Below, in pieces: positions 9,169 through 20,829 of a stretch of 64,000 nt of DNA (position 1 is its first letter; the number at the start of each line of letters is the position of its first letter). Source of the DNA: Saururus chinensis (lineage: Eukaryota > Streptophyta > Magnoliopsida > Piperales > Saururaceae); the NCBI GenBank assembly GCA_035235625.1, contig CP141143.1, forward strand, positions 36,875,178-36,939,177, in the 5' to 3' direction. A model generated the notes under the pieces. It saw only the letters and a list, made by a program, of their open reading frames with translations, was not told the origin of the DNA and did not search any database. The position numbers were made by a program, and so were the translations under genes.

Positions 9169-11530
9169 AAAGCTCTGGTTGACCCGCTTATAGGTGCGGA
9201 ATGAGCCTTTATGACTGGCTACTAGAGTGTAATGGAAATGGGAAATAATGCATTGGCGAAGATCATCAACATCAGGTACCCAAAGGTGGTCCTTCCAAAA
9301 GAGAAGTTTATCCCACCACAAAAAGATGGGACGAGCCGCTGGGTTAGCCTGGAGAGTTGTAATCACGGTCTGTGTTCGCAAATCCTCAAGATATGTCTGC
9401 CTCAACTCAGTAATGAAGGGGCAAGACGGAGTCAAAAGAGCCAGGCATGAACCAACTAGAGAGCTACGAGAAAGAGTGTCGGCCACCGTGTTGTCCGACC
9501 CTTTCTTGTAAATGACCTCATAATCATATCCAAGCAACTTACTGATCCACCGCTATTGTGCTGGAGTGGACACTTGCTACTCAAGAAAGTACTTTAGGGG
9601 CTGGTGGTTAGTGCGGATTAGAAACCGGTGACCAAGTAAGTAAGGGTGCCACTTGTCAACGACAAGAACAATGGCTAGCATCTCCTTCTTGTAAATGGAC
9701 TGGGACAAGGAGGGGCTAGCCAAAGCCTTGCTGAAGTAGGCGATGGGGCACTTGTCCTACAATAGCACCGCCCCTAGGCCCATCTTGGAAGCATCCGTTT
9801 CAACCATGAAAGGGCGACTAAAATATGGCAGAATAAGAACAGGGGTTGGTGCCATAGACTACTTCAGCGCGTCAAAGGCCTCTTGGGCTCCTCCCGTCCA
9901 ACTGAATGCCCCATTCTTCAGAAGCTCTATAAGGGGATGAGCAAGCTCTCCATAGTGGCTGATGAACCTCCGATAGTTGCCAGTGAGTCCCAAAAAACCT
10001 CATAGTGCACGAACACAGTTGGGTGGTGACCAAGAGAGCAAGGCGGCCACCTTTGATGGGTCAGTGGCGACCCTGTCCCGAGAGATGATGTGTCCCAAAT
10101 AATCAACCGTTGGGCTTCCAAAAGAATACTTCAAATGCTTAAGAAATAAGGAGTTATCTCTCAGAATAGAGAAGATAGGCCTGAGATGCTCCAAGTGGTC
10201 CTCCCAGGACTTGCTGTAGACAAGGATATCATCAAAGAAGACCAAGAGGAAGTGATGGAGGAAGGGCCCGAAGAGATCATTCATGGGGCTTTGGAAGGTG
10301 GAGGGGGTGTTGGTCAGCCCGAATGGTATGACAAGGAACTCAAAATAGCCGTCATGAGTTCGGAAGGCGGTCTTGTGCACATCGGTGGCTGCACCTGAAT
10401 CTGATGATAACCCGATTGAAGTTCAAGTTTACTGAAGAATGACGCACCAGCCAGCTCATCCAAAAGCTCCTCAATCGCAGGAATGGGGTACTTGTCCTTT
10501 ACGGTGATAGCATTCAAAGCTCAATAGTCTACACAAAACCGCCAAATGTTGTCCTTCTTACAAACCAGCAACACAGGAGAGGAGGAGCTTGTGCTAGGGC
10601 GGATGATACCGGACTGAAGCATGTCAGCGACGAGGCACTCTATCTCCGCCTTCTAGATGTGAGGATAACGGTAGGGGCGAACATTGGCCGGAGATGCCCC
10701 AGGAATGATAGGGATATGGTGGTCGTGAGGCTGCACTAGTGGGAGGCCCTTTGGCTCAGCAAACACATCCGCTATGCTCCACCAATAAAGCAAGAAGATC
10801 CAGAGGCAGTTCATCTTGAGGTACCTCAACCACTGCCAATTGCTGCAGAAGGAACCCCTGGGGTGCTAAACGAAAGAAGGAACTCGTTGATTGGGTTGAT
10901 AGCAGGGTGCCTGGCTGAGATCTTTGAATCCGAACCCGCTGTCCCTGAATCTCAAAGTCCATAACCATATCTTTGAAATTCCAGACCACGTCCCTAAGCT
11001 TTTGTAGCCACTGAACCCCTAACATGACATCCGCCCCCTTCATGGGTTGCAAGAAGAAGTCGGTGATGAAGGTGTGGCCTTGGATGGAGAGGGCGGCCTG
11101 AGCACATACTCCGAAGCTCCTGAGATGCTTCCCATCACTGATCAAAACATCGAAGGGCTTCAAATTAGACACGAAGTAGCCTTGTCGCTGATCCACCTTG
11201 TACTTGATGAAGTTGTGGGTGGAACTGCTGTCAATCAAGATGGCCACTTGCTGCCGCTTGAGGTGTCCTTGAACCCGCATCATACAAGGAGTAAATGCCC
11301 CCGATAAGGCATGAACAGAAATCTTAGGCAGCAGCTAGTTCTAGTGGGAAGAGTCTGCCATGTCCACCACGTCCTCCTCTTCCTCGATCTCCTCCATGAG
11401 AAGGCTGCCTTAGACGGAAAAACGGTGCCCTGGGATGAACTTTTCATCACAGTGTAAGCATAGCCCCTTGGACCGGCGTTCCTCCACCTGCGCCAGTGTG
11501 AGACGACGAACAATCTGGCCTAAAGGAGGG
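9169..11530 (-). pseudogene. Gypsy pol: zinc knuckle, protease, RT, RNase H, start of integrase
   Basis: From right to left on the minus strand there is a knuckle (GLCLHCDEKFIPGHR, about 11430-11475) and a protease whose active-site motif reads DSS at 11224-11232 instead of DSG or DTG. Next are RT blocks including [23 protein letters not shown]-like [14 protein letters not shown] and the catalytic VFFDDILVYS. The RT/RNase H connection (VDYLGHIISRDRVATDPSK), RNase H (LGYDYEVIYKKGSDNTVADT) and the integrase zinc region up to about 9171 follow. In-frame stops include TAG at 10653-10655 (Gln in copy 2) and TGA at 10521-10523 in the [12 protein letters not shown] motif. It cannot make a functional polyprotein. 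It is cut off before the integrase core. Confidence 0.9.
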
Positions 11531-11889
11531 GGCTGATGTGACTCCCCGACCCGGGCTGGGGGTCCCGAAGGCGATGAAAACCAAACCCAGAACCAAGAGT
11601 AGCACACTCTGCGTGCGAGAGTCTTCACGTTCCTCTACGTGCTACGGAACTTTAGTACTCCGTTGCGCGTAGGCAAGAACTGGCCTAATTATATAACTAA
11701 TTCGGACTGGGCCAATGTTGCATTGCCGTTGGTTGCCTACGTACATATCGGCTAACATCCACGATGTTACTCCGATACGATCGGATCCGGACATAGTTCT
11801 GCTTATTGGCTACTACATACAACCGGCACACTAAAAACACATACGTATAAAATACATATCTCCGAATATTTAATCGGAGTTATACGAAA

Positions 11890-12620
11890 ACACCGGCAAC
11901 ACACGTCTCGCTCTATCATAGAGACGAGCACCGCACAACCAATACGAAAACCCGATAAAACATCGGCAACACACATCTCGCTCTATCATAGAGACGAGCA
12001 CCACACAACCACCACAACATGCCTCACTCTACCCCAGAGCAAGACCATCACAACATTCTTCACTCTATCCTAGAGCAAGACCACACATCACCCGTCTTGC
12101 TCCATCACTGAGCCGAGACCACATACACCACACGTCTCGCTATATCACTTAGCCGAGACCACACACATCACACGTCTTGCTCTATCATAGAGTGAGATGG
12201 AACACAATCACAGGTCTCGCTCTATCACTGAGCCGAGACCCAACATGCACACAACACGTCTCTCTCTAACCCAGAGCGAGACAACACACATTATGCATAT
12301 AATCATAGCATAACAATATATACACACACACACAACCCGTCTCTCTCTCACGCAGAGTGAGACGGCACACATCATGGCATATAAGCATAGCATAGCATAA
12401 GATAAACACACGCACAACCCGTCTCTCTCTAACCCAGAGGGAGATGGCACACATCATGCATATAAGCATGGCATAGCAATATATAAACACACACATACAA
12501 CCCGTCTCTCTCTCACCCAGAGCGAGATGGTACACAACATGGCATATAAACAACACATATCATAATATAACACACGCACAGCCCGTCTCTCTCTAACCCA
12601 GAGCGAGACAGCACACACCA
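11890..12620. repeat. Tandem array of about 13 short hairpins inside the solo LTR
   Basis: A short imperfect hairpin of the form GTCTCGCTCTATCATAGAGC followed by GAGAC recurs about 13 times, at roughly 11906, 11966, 12020, 12058, 12096, 12135, 12173, 12212, 12258, 12339, 12420, 12504 and 12581. Spacing is near 40 bases in the first part and near 80 in the second, where an ATGCATATAAGCAT-rich spacer with CA repeats is added. Loop and stem vary between copies while pairing is largely kept. It is an internal LTR tandem repeat, not a CRISPR array. Confidence 0.75.
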
Positions 12621-12739
12621 CAACTAACACTTGTCATTCCATAATTAAATAGAAGGTAAGAAACCCTTACTCCCCTGATGTCTTACGAGGTAGTGGTATT
12701 CAGGATGCACATTTCTGGGTGTCCTCCCCTTCAGATCCG

Positions 12740-13060
12740 GAGACAACGGACAGAACCTCCCCTAGCCTCCATACGTTCGTCGCCTTGCACCGAAGATGAC
12801 ACGACCCACTCTCTCCTTTCCCAGAGACATCGTTTTCTGTGCCCGTGGGCGGCGGACAGAACCTCCCCTACTCGGGGTGTTCCTCACACATCGTGGCCCT
12901 TCGGTGGGGAACGGAGCCTCCCCTACATCGGGCCACTTCTCTTGATTTGGCCCGGTGACGGAGGACGGAGCCTCCTCTCTCTCCGGGCCATCTCTCTCTC
13001 ACTCTCGGGGCAGGAGGGCGGCGGACAGAGCCTCCTCTTGCCCCGGGTCGTTCCTCCCTT
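12740..13060. repeat. Tandem GC-rich repeat inside the solo LTR
   Basis: A unit marked by CGGACAGAGCCTCC or CGGAACGGAGCCTCC-like sequence, then a CCGGGCC block, recurs about five times at about 60-65 base spacing. Both strands stay open in several frames, which explains the 146-residue frame at 12678-13118. That frame is low in complexity and has no recognisable domain. Confidence 0.55.
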
Positions 13061-13858
13061 AAAGGAGCACCAATTCGAGGAATGGACCATGCCATTGCGT
13101 AGATCACCCTCCAATTAGCTAGGAACGCCTCAAGAATGGAAGAAAACGGACTCCAAACGAGTCTAGAAACGCCCCACGCCCCCCCCCGAAAATAGAAACG
13201 GGATCCGTATTTATAGGGGAAGGGCCCGGGGCGTACGAGACGCCCCCGGGACGCGCACTACGCTCATGTCCCGCGGGGCCCGGCCCCGCGCTGTGCGGGC
13301 CGACACGCAGCTCCCGCGCGTCGCGCGGGAGCCGGTCCGCAACGCGGGCCCCGTCCCGCGTCCGTGTGGGATGATGCGCTGATGACCGCGCGTCGCGCTG
13401 GCCCCCCAGCCACACGGTGCCGCACCGCGCATCGGGCGGCATGGCTGATGCTAGCTATTTTGTCTCATATGATTAAAATAATATATTTTCTATATTATTT
13501 TAATCAAAAAATATCTAAACTTCAACGCGCGATATCTTCCTACCCCGTTGCCAGAATCGTGCGTTCTACATACCGATGGACTTGTATTGACGAGCCCTTC
13601 GATACAAGACCACACACGGGTAGGATATCCCGCTCTTTTTGAGTGGGTCCCGCCCATGCGGCATGTTTCCCGAGGCCGTAGCTTTCGCTCCCGGCCTCCA
13701 TTTCGCACGTTCTTTGATTCATCACGCTCGTTACTCCGAGCTCTACCCGGATATGGGGATTTCACCTAATGAAACCCCCTAACCCTAATCACAAATTACC
13801 AAATTACCCTTAACCCACCCGGGTTAAGCGTAACCGGAAAAGGGGTCGTTACAGCTGA

Positions 13859-14957
13859 TGTCCAAGTTGGCCTGGTGCTGAGTTTCTGGCTGGGATGGAA
13901 AGGGGGTAGCACTGACAGTGGACTGTGGGAAGGGCCCAAGCCACCCCCTTAGCCGTAATCTAGCAAATTTCTCCTCAATTTGTGCATGCCGCACGACATC
14001 TCGCATACTGAAGCATGGAAAGTTGTGCATCTCCTCAGATATCTTGGGTTTGAGACCTCTCTTGAACATCCCCACCAAGGCTACCACTGGCTAATCGGGG
14101 AGGCGGTTGACAACCATCATGAACTCTGTGTAGTAGGCCCGGACAGTGGTGGTTTGGCGCAGCGTGGAGAGCATCTTGTTGAAGTCCTGAAGCTCGTTGG
14201 GGCCAAATTGGATGAAAAATTCATCAAAGAAGGTTGTCCAAGTGGGGTAATGCACCTCCTTCTCAAAACTCTCGCACCAAATAGAAGCGTCACCGTCCAG
14301 GTGGAATGCGGCTATGCACAGCCGTTTAGCCTCGGGGTGCATTCCTTGGTAGGAGAAAGACTTTTCAGCCTTGTACAGCCACTCTACTAGGTCATCGTCT
14401 CCATTGTAGTGTGGGAATTGTAGGTAGGCTAAACGAGGCTCAGCTCCTCCTCGTGGCCCTCCGTGAGGCCTCGGGTACTCCTCCCAGTTGTCCTCCATCT
14501 CCTAAAACAAGTTTATGGGTGGCAGCATCATTGGGGCATTTTCTTGAACACCTGGTGTGCCTCATACCTCCTAGGCCTAGTGCCTCCCCTCTACAGCTTG
14601 GTCGACTGTGCCAAAGAGCCCAAGACCGTGGGGAAAGTGTGCCTCCTTCTTTGCCGTCTCCTGCGGTTCAGAGCAACACAATTCGGGTGCCTCGGACGCC
14701 TCCCTCTTCTCCATGGCGGCTGGCTCCAGCCTAGCCAACAAGGGCGTTGTGCGTTCCGCTTGAAGCTGAGCCACGGCCAGGCTCAGAGAGTAGACCTTGG
14801 CCACTCTCACGCTCAAGGACTTGATCTCAGCCATGATCTGCACCAGGGTAGGTTCACCAAGGGTTTTCGGAACCGTTTTCGGGCTGTCCGCTGAGGCTAT
14901 GGCTTCCTTCTGGGGTGGAACTTCTGGGGCCGCGGCAGGCAATTTGTCTTGTGCCAT
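13859..14957 (-). pseudogene. Gypsy gag, element 1
   Basis: Starts at ATG 14957 (MAQDKLPAAAPEVPPQKEA), 16 bases past the primer site. A low-complexity N-terminal part is followed by a conserved gag domain: LQFPHYNGDDDLVEWLYKAE, FSYQGMHPEAKRLCIAAFHL and DEFFIQFGPNELQDFNKMLS, then YTEFMMVVNRLPD and GMFKRGLKPKISEEM. In-frame stops lie at 14577-14579 and 14091-14093. The latter is TAG where copy 2 has Trp (NRLPDWSVV). The 3' end was separated from the zinc knuckle by the solo LTR. Retrotransposon capsid role by family; not functional here. Confidence 0.88.
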
Positions 14958-14973
14958 GGCCAGAGATTGTGAA

Positions 14974-14986
14974 GGCTCCGATACCA
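14974..14986 (-). other. Primer binding site, initiator Met tRNA type
   Basis: On the minus strand this reads TGGTATCGGAGCC, one base different from the TGGTATCAGAGCC found in element 2. It lies one base inside the LTR end, where reverse transcription of plant gypsy elements is primed by initiator Met tRNA. Confidence 0.85.
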
Positions 14987-14987
14987 A

Positions 14988-15246
14988 TGTTGTGCCCGGT
15001 GTTGGGCAAAATGGTACCTTGCACAATCACACAGGAAAGGAGAGAAGTTCTGAATAGTTCTATTGCATAAAAGAAACACAAGGAAGGGGATGACCCTTAT
15101 AGGGAGTCGCTATCCCGTGGGCCACAGCTGGTCCAATACAATTAATCATCTTATTACATAAGCAAATACGAAGCAATTATGAACAAAAGTAGCCTAATAC
15201 AATGCAATAAAAGGGAAATAGGTAGCTTGGGTAATTGTGCACAACA
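14988..15246 (-). repeat. 5' LTR of gypsy element 1
   Basis: On the plus strand it runs from TGTTGTGCCCGGTG to GTGCACAACA, so the element strand reads TGTTGTGCAC...CACAACA with six-base inverted ends. It is 259 bp and clearly related to the 319 and 344 bp LTRs of element 2, but shorter through indels. The matching 3' LTR is absent. Confidence 0.85.
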
Positions 15247-16373
15247 CCCACATATCATAAAAGTCTTTTTGTCTTAAATTTGAAGGGTCCCAATGCCATT
15301 ATCTTAAGGGGAGGAGAGTTGGACCTTTGAATGTGTAGCACCGACAAAAAAAATGGAAGCCTGTCCTAATCTTGTTTTTGCATCCCGGATAAGTTTGAAG
15401 TGTTGAGTGTTGGACTAAAGGTTCTTATGATTTGTCATAAGGATATTAGCTAAATGCCTCCATGTCAAAACTCTTACCAAATCAATGCGTTCAGAATATT
15501 TTTGCGGTAGACAAGGGCAAATTTCCCCTTTGCAAGCACCTATTTTCTTAAAAAATGCATGGGAGGTAAGGTTCTAATTTTGTTTTCAACATTTAAGATT
15601 AGGAGAAAATTTGCTCTCATTATTTTTTTATGGGTATATGTGTAGATTATTCCTTTTATTTAGATCAAGAGAGATTAGAAATAAGAGGCATGATTACATG
15701 AGTGGGAAAAATAAAAGTTAAATTACAATTGTCATCATCTACAACCTCGGGCACATGTATGTTTGTAATTGGACATGTCTATCCTAATCAAGCTCCATGA
15801 CCAATACATGTGACCATGCAATATGGGGCTCCTAACATGGTACATAAATGCAAATACACACCAATGCATGTGTTTTCATCTATGTACCATGTTAGGGATA
15901 CCACGCAGCTGGTCACTAGCACCGGTCAAGGAGCTCGTCGGAAAAGACACATCTACCAAACCATGAAATAGATTAAAAACATCGTCAAGAAAATCATAAG
16001 AAGTGAGCTAATTTCTTTTATTGGGTCCCAGGGTGGAGAATAGAGACCTTGACTCACTAATATGACAAATCATCCTTTGGGAAATAATATATAAAAATAT
16101 TTTTATACATGACAAAAAAGGGTCCCAAAGGACCTATATAATATAATTCCACTATCTTCCTTCATACTGTTCAACTGGACCCAGTGTAATTAGTATGTGT
16201 TTGTCTCTATGTACTATATTAGGGGTACCATGTAGCTTGGTCACAAACACTAGTCATGGAGCTTGTCGGAAAAGATACCTCTAATAAACCACCGTGAGTC
16301 AAGCCTAAAGAACCCATGTGAAACAATCATTTTTTAGATCAATTATGCACATGTTAATGTAGGATAGCATAAG
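15247..16373. other. AT-rich spacer with duplicated blocks
   Basis: No gene was recognised. A block of about 100 bases at 15870-15965 (TCTATGTACCATGTTAGGGA, then CTGGTCACTAGCAC and GAGCTCGTCGGAAAAGA) recurs in diverged form at 16196-16295. A perfect short hairpin lies at 15831-15896. The first 60 bases are a partial copy of the repeat at 7885-8286. Confidence 0.5.
15831..15896. repeat. Hairpin with a perfect 16 bp stem
   Basis: CCTAACATGGTACATA at 15831-15846 is exactly complementary to 15881-15896, leaving a 34 base loop that itself contains ATGCA-type near-palindromes. It may be the end-to-end remnant of a small MITE. Part of the right arm is repeated at about 16210. Confidence 0.6.
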
Positions 16374-19300
16374 TGCCCAACACCCACCCAACCTGAGCCA
16401 AACCCAGCTCAGGGGACAGTCGAAGCACACGGGGGTGATAGGTTGATTAAATATTTATAGAGGACTTAACCCCTCTAGTGGGTGAATTAAATATACAAAG
16501 TTGTGCACCTTTAAATCTTTGTACAAGAGAAATAAGTAAAAGGTATAAAGGACTTTAAATGAGAAATGATCCTCAAGTCTCAACCACAATTGAGAACACT
16601 AAGCCGACACCGTGGCTAGAATCAAAAAGTCATAAACATGTCTAAAACCACAACAGCTACAAGAGTCTGGGACAATGTCAACCAAACATAATGTTCTAAT
16701 AACAAAGTAGTATAATAAGAAAACATAAGTCTTGAGGCACCCATGCCTACTCTAAAGCACTCCCTATCCGTTCCTCATACAAATGATCCTAATCAAGTAC
16801 ATGTCGCGCCATGTAGCCCCAAAACAAAACACAAAAAGTGGGGTGAGTAAAACTCAATAAGGTTTTGAATACGAAAACAGTAAATCAAAAAACAACCACC
16901 ATACATCACATTGGTTTATGAGATTTACACATCATAAAATATCCCATTTTTTATAACTTTCCTTACCATAACCATACTTACAAAGAAGTAATTATCCTAC
17001 ATACTATTCATAGCATGAATAATCACATTATAACATAAACATCCATTCATGAAGAGTGTCTCTAGCACACCATATATTAATACATAGACATATACAACAT
17101 TTTAACCTATATGAAAAGTGTCTCTAACACACAATCACATCATGCATATCCATAACCATTAACTTGTATGAGAAGTGTCGCTAACACACAGTCATAACAT
17201 GCATATCCATAAACAATAAACCTGCATTAGAAGTGTCTCTAATACACAATCATATCATGCATATTCATAAACAATCAACCTACGTATAAAGTGTCTCTAA
17301 CATACCATCATAACCATGCAAGTTAATAAAAAAACCCTGCTTAATATGGCAAAGCATAAGAAGTCCTTGCTCACTCCCAACAATCCCTAACAAGAAAGTT
17401 TGAAGGATTTAAGCAATTTAGGTAAATTCTCTAACGGGGAAATTTACCCCCTAGTAAGCTAGTGAACTCGGCTACACTAGCCTAGATTCTCAGGGTCCAG
17501 ATGGTCTCAATAGTTTTATCTCCTTTTAGCATTGCTGCTCTTCTCAACCCGAGGAGGAAACCCATCCTCAAAGGATGTAAAACCCCGTCCTTTCGAATGT
17601 AAAACCTAATCGATAAGCCTTCGATCGATTAACCCAACAAACAATATCACACAATTGCATCCAATCGATCAACAACGGCTAATCTTGATAAAGTCGCATC
17701 CATATATCTATTTTATGATGCATGCAACATAGTAAATACATGATAAATCTCTACATGAGTCCTAATTCATGAAACGTGCTCCCATCAGCCCCATATGCAT
17801 CATATCTAATCATAAGTATCAACAATTACCATGATTACCCCCCACATGTGTGTATAAGGTAAAAACATTCAACTCTAAGCGTATGAACATGCTTTATGCA
17901 CAATCCATCAATATACTATGCCCATGCTCTTTGACATTTAAATCATAGCTCCTTATTGAAATCATGAGTAAAAACCATCAAAAAATACCATTTGAACCAG
18001 TGCAACCTAATGCTAGACCTCTGTAAGCATATTCATAACAATCTTGAAGCTAGACATGACACCATCATTCACCTTTAATTTAATCATAATGTGTGAAAGC
18101 ATAATAATCCATTATCATGCTATAATCTTGTTGGAATCATACTTAAATATGAAAAATCACTCAATATAGATTCAAGATAAGAAATAATAACATGCTTAAC
18201 CGAATAACATGTAGTCCACTTAACACTCAAACATTTATCATAGCTTTTAATATAAAATTCATGCCCTTCCAGTAGCTCTTCCTAGTATAAATTACTCATC
18301 ATAATCATAGGAAATTGTACTTAAGAAGAAAACTTAAAAACGAGCAAAATAACCAAAAACCACATAACTGTTGTGTTGGTGTTCGAATGCCCTATAGGGT
18401 CGTTCGAATGTGTATACTGCACTCTGGTTTGTCTTCTTCCTTTCGAACCAAAAATTGAAAATACACATATCTATCTTAAGCCTTCAAATCTCACTCCCAA
18501 ACTTCATAATAATGAAATCCAAGCCTAGGAAACAGTAAATCTAGCCATTTATAACAAAAAAACACCAAGAAATCATAAAGAAGATTAAGCTTTTCTAAAT
18601 CCGCCATTAAACTCTATCAAACTTCAAATGTAAAATCATAGACCTATTTAGGATGAAATCTCTTACCTTTAGTGAGCTTCTTGACTTGAAATCAATGCTC
18701 CAACACCTTCAAATCCTACCCACAACCAGGTTTTATTAATATTTGCATAAATCCGATTAAAAATGCCTAAATCTCTTGAAAACTTATAAATCTAGGGTTT
18801 ATTGAGTTCAAAAATAAAATTTCATTCATAAGGGTTTAAAATAGAGGTAAAACTTGGCAAGAAAAGAGATTTAGAAAGTTTAAGAGAAACCTTAAGAAAT
18901 TAGTGGAAGATTAAGCAAATTTTTACCTTAATCACCTTTCCTTCCTTGGAAATGGGGATTAGGGAATCCTAAGCTTCATGTCTCAGCCCTTCCCAATTTG
19001 GAAAGTGGCTATTCCATTTTATTTATAGAAGGCTTTGGGGTAGTCTTAACAAATATGTGGGGTATAAATAGGATTTCACTAAATATAGAAAACTTACTTA
19101 TTTTAAGCCCAAATTAATGTCTAAAAATTTTAAAATATTTATTTACTATCATAAAATGTTTTTAAGGTCATTTGGGACCTATTGTCCCAATTTTGTATGT
19201 GGGGCCCATGACAGGTCCCGCCCCCTAACTTTTCTAAAAAATTCTAGAAAAATTCAAAATGACTTATCTTAACATAAAAACCATCAATGTGAAGAAAATT

Positions 19301-19426
19301 TTGATTAAAACCTTAGTTAACCACCTGAATTTTGAAAATAGTCAAAACTGATCAAAGTTCACATTAAACCACACAATAACAACTAAATAAATTAAAATAA
19401 ATAGGTTTGAGTTTAGGGTTCTTACA
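16374..19426 (+). mobile_element. Solo LTR of about 3.05 kb
   Basis: It starts at or just after TGCCCAACACCCACCC and ends GTTTAGGGTTCTTACA. AAGTG occurs at 16371-16375 and again at 19427-19431, consistent with a five-base target-site duplication if the first TG of the LTR was lost or overlaps it. It shares long diverged blocks with the LTRs at 23248-26497 and 35120-39166: the opening CCTGAGCCAAACCC, a tandem repeat zone, the block GATTCTCAGGGTCCAGATG (17485-17503) and the last 200 bases. No gag or pol is present. Long LTRs of this sort occur in Tekay/Del-like gypsy elements, but that assignment is an inference. Confidence 0.75.
17040..17330. repeat. About 60 bp tandem repeat within the LTR
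   Basis: Five diverged copies of a unit containing AGTGTCTCTAACACACAATC, then CATGCATATCCATAA, are arranged head to tail. An equivalent array with a unit near 57 bp (ATAGTGTCTCA, then CATGCAT) lies at about 24000-24160 in the related LTR, so the array is a property of the family. Confidence 0.7.
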
Positions 19427-19431
19427 AAGTG

Positions 19432-20829
19432 GTATTTACACTAACGTGTACTAGTATGATCACTATCAATCTCTAAAATGAATGTGTCATGTGCATCCCT
19501 TATGCTCGGCTTATTGTCATAGCGGAGCATGAAAAATGCTTCCAACCTAGAGACAATGAAGAACGTGAATCCCTTGTCTGCTTTGATGCTCACAGCTTAC
19601 AATGTTGTCGGTTGCCAAGTTAGGAAAAAATAATTACTTAATAAAAATATTAAAGGGGTGGAGAGAGATAAAAATATTGAAGGGGTGAAATGGGCTAATT
19701 ACCTTAAATTTTATTGGGGTGTTAAACAAATGAGGGGCCTAGTATAATTTGGGAGGAAATATATGTGTTCTAAATTTTATGTTGTGTAAACCTTATCTTT
19801 CTGCCTCTCTCTTTTTTAGAACTAAAAGGGTGGTTTGAAGAAATGCATCAAATTCCCCATCATACATGGCCGGCACAATCCCAACAAGAAAGATGGATTT
19901 TTAGAGGCTCTCATCTTGTATCACCGTCATCACCATCCTCTTTGGCCTCGCAAAAGCATGAGAGTCCAGATTACCTGGTGTTATTGTGAGGCAAAGCCAA
20001 CGCCAACGCCTGCAAGCTATAAGGTCCCATCTTCTAAGGCTGACTACCTCAATAACTAGGCTGAAGCTAATTGGTTTCTAGTTGGTAATTTTTTAGGTAA
20101 TTTTTTAGTTTTTCAACCCTATTTTTTTACTTGGGTCTTGGATTTATAATAGTATCTACTTTTTCACATCAGCTGGGTGTGCACTCCCACCACAACTGGT
20201 GGGAGTGCCCAATCAATGCCAGCTCAGAGTGCACCCAGCTGATTTGAATCCTGTTCAATGTGCTTCCAGTGTGCACTCCAGCTGATGTGAATATGGTTCA
20301 ATGTGCTTCCAGTTTCTTCTGGTCTTCAGTGTGGAAATTTGAAGACGAAAGGACTTGGTTCTGCAAAACAAGTCTGGACCCTTCTAATCCCATTGCTAGA
20401 CAAGTTTGGACCCTTCTATTTCATTAGTGGAGATGAAGGGAATTGTAAGGAGAGGAAGGTAAACGTCATTGTGTTGTCATGTGGGTAAAGAGGGTTCTTC
20501 ACTAGCTCCCCTATGCCTGCTCCCATGGATTACGATGTCCCACTTCTTGCTCCAGCAAGTGCCACCTATATTCTCAAATGCAGAACATGGCCTCAGTTAT
20601 GCTCCACCACATGCCTGCTAGTGCAGTAGGCCTGGCAAAGAGCTGCATATTGAGGACGCCTTCCTCACCATCATCGTCAGCCGCACCAACAAGCAAGTAC
20701 CAAGGTAAAAGCGGAGGGATTGGATTATGTTCCAGTAGTAGCTAAGGAACCAAGTGGCCGCTAGAATTGGGAAGGTGTAACGGGGCCCTGTCATCGAGTT
20801 CCTTAGAGTCAATGACATGGTCAAGGAGT
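19432..20829. other. Spacer with no supported gene
   Basis: An open frame at 19835-20059 (74 codons) and another at 20303-20488 show no domain or homology that I can recognise, and neither has a convincing gene structure. The stretch holds one hairpin (20163-20248) and a direct repeat of GTTCAATGTGCTTCCAGT near 20254 and 20294. Confidence 0.4.
20163..20248. repeat. Short inverted repeat, MITE-like
   Basis: The left arm TTCACATCAGCTGGGTGTGC and the right arm, ending CACCCAGCTGATTTGAA, pair with two or three changes. A second inner pair, CACTCCCACCA and TGGTGGGAGTG, flanks a very short loop. The whole 86 bases can fold back. It may be a small MITE or a remnant of one. Confidence 0.6.

Larger units (their letters stand above)
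11537..13853. mobile_element. Solo LTR, 2.3 kb, with perfect GCTGA target-site duplication
   Basis: The block begins TGTGACTCCCCGACCC and ends GGGGTCGTTACA, giving canonical TG...CA ends. It is flanked by GCTGA at 11532-11536 and 13854-13858. Removing it rejoins the interrupted gypsy element. It contains no gag or pol, so it is most simply a solo LTR left by recombination between two LTRs. It carries two tandem arrays (11890-12620 and 12740-13060) and a GC-rich 3' part. Its 3' third shares blocks with the nested LTR at 24423-26134, around GACGAGCCCTTCGATACAAG. Which strand is sense is not proven. Confidence 0.9.
9169..15246 (-). mobile_element. Ty3/gypsy chromovirus-like element 1, 3'-truncated
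   Basis: The element is on the minus strand. It has a 5' LTR at 14988-15246, a primer site at 14974-14986, gag, and pol to the start of integrase, where it breaks off at about 9169. The 3' LTR and most of integrase are missing. The gag/pol junction is split by a solo LTR (11537-13853). Protein order, the CLHCDEKF knuckle and the RT motifs match a second, more complete copy at 42485-47730. The 15247 flank resembles the repeat at 8037-8090. Confidence 0.9.

Noticed and set aside
11890..12620. CRISPR-like array
   Set aside because: The units are imperfect hairpins with spacers that repeat among themselves, inside an LTR of a plant genome. There are no unique spacers and no cas genes.
12678..13765. 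Several GC-rich frames of 60-146 codons on both strands
   Set aside because: They lie in the tandem-repeat and GC-rich parts of a solo LTR, overlap each other in different frames and have no recognisable domain.
19835..20488. Frames of 74 and 61 codons as possible small genes
   Set aside because: There is no recognisable domain, no neighbour context and no splice structure. Similar frames occur by chance in this window.
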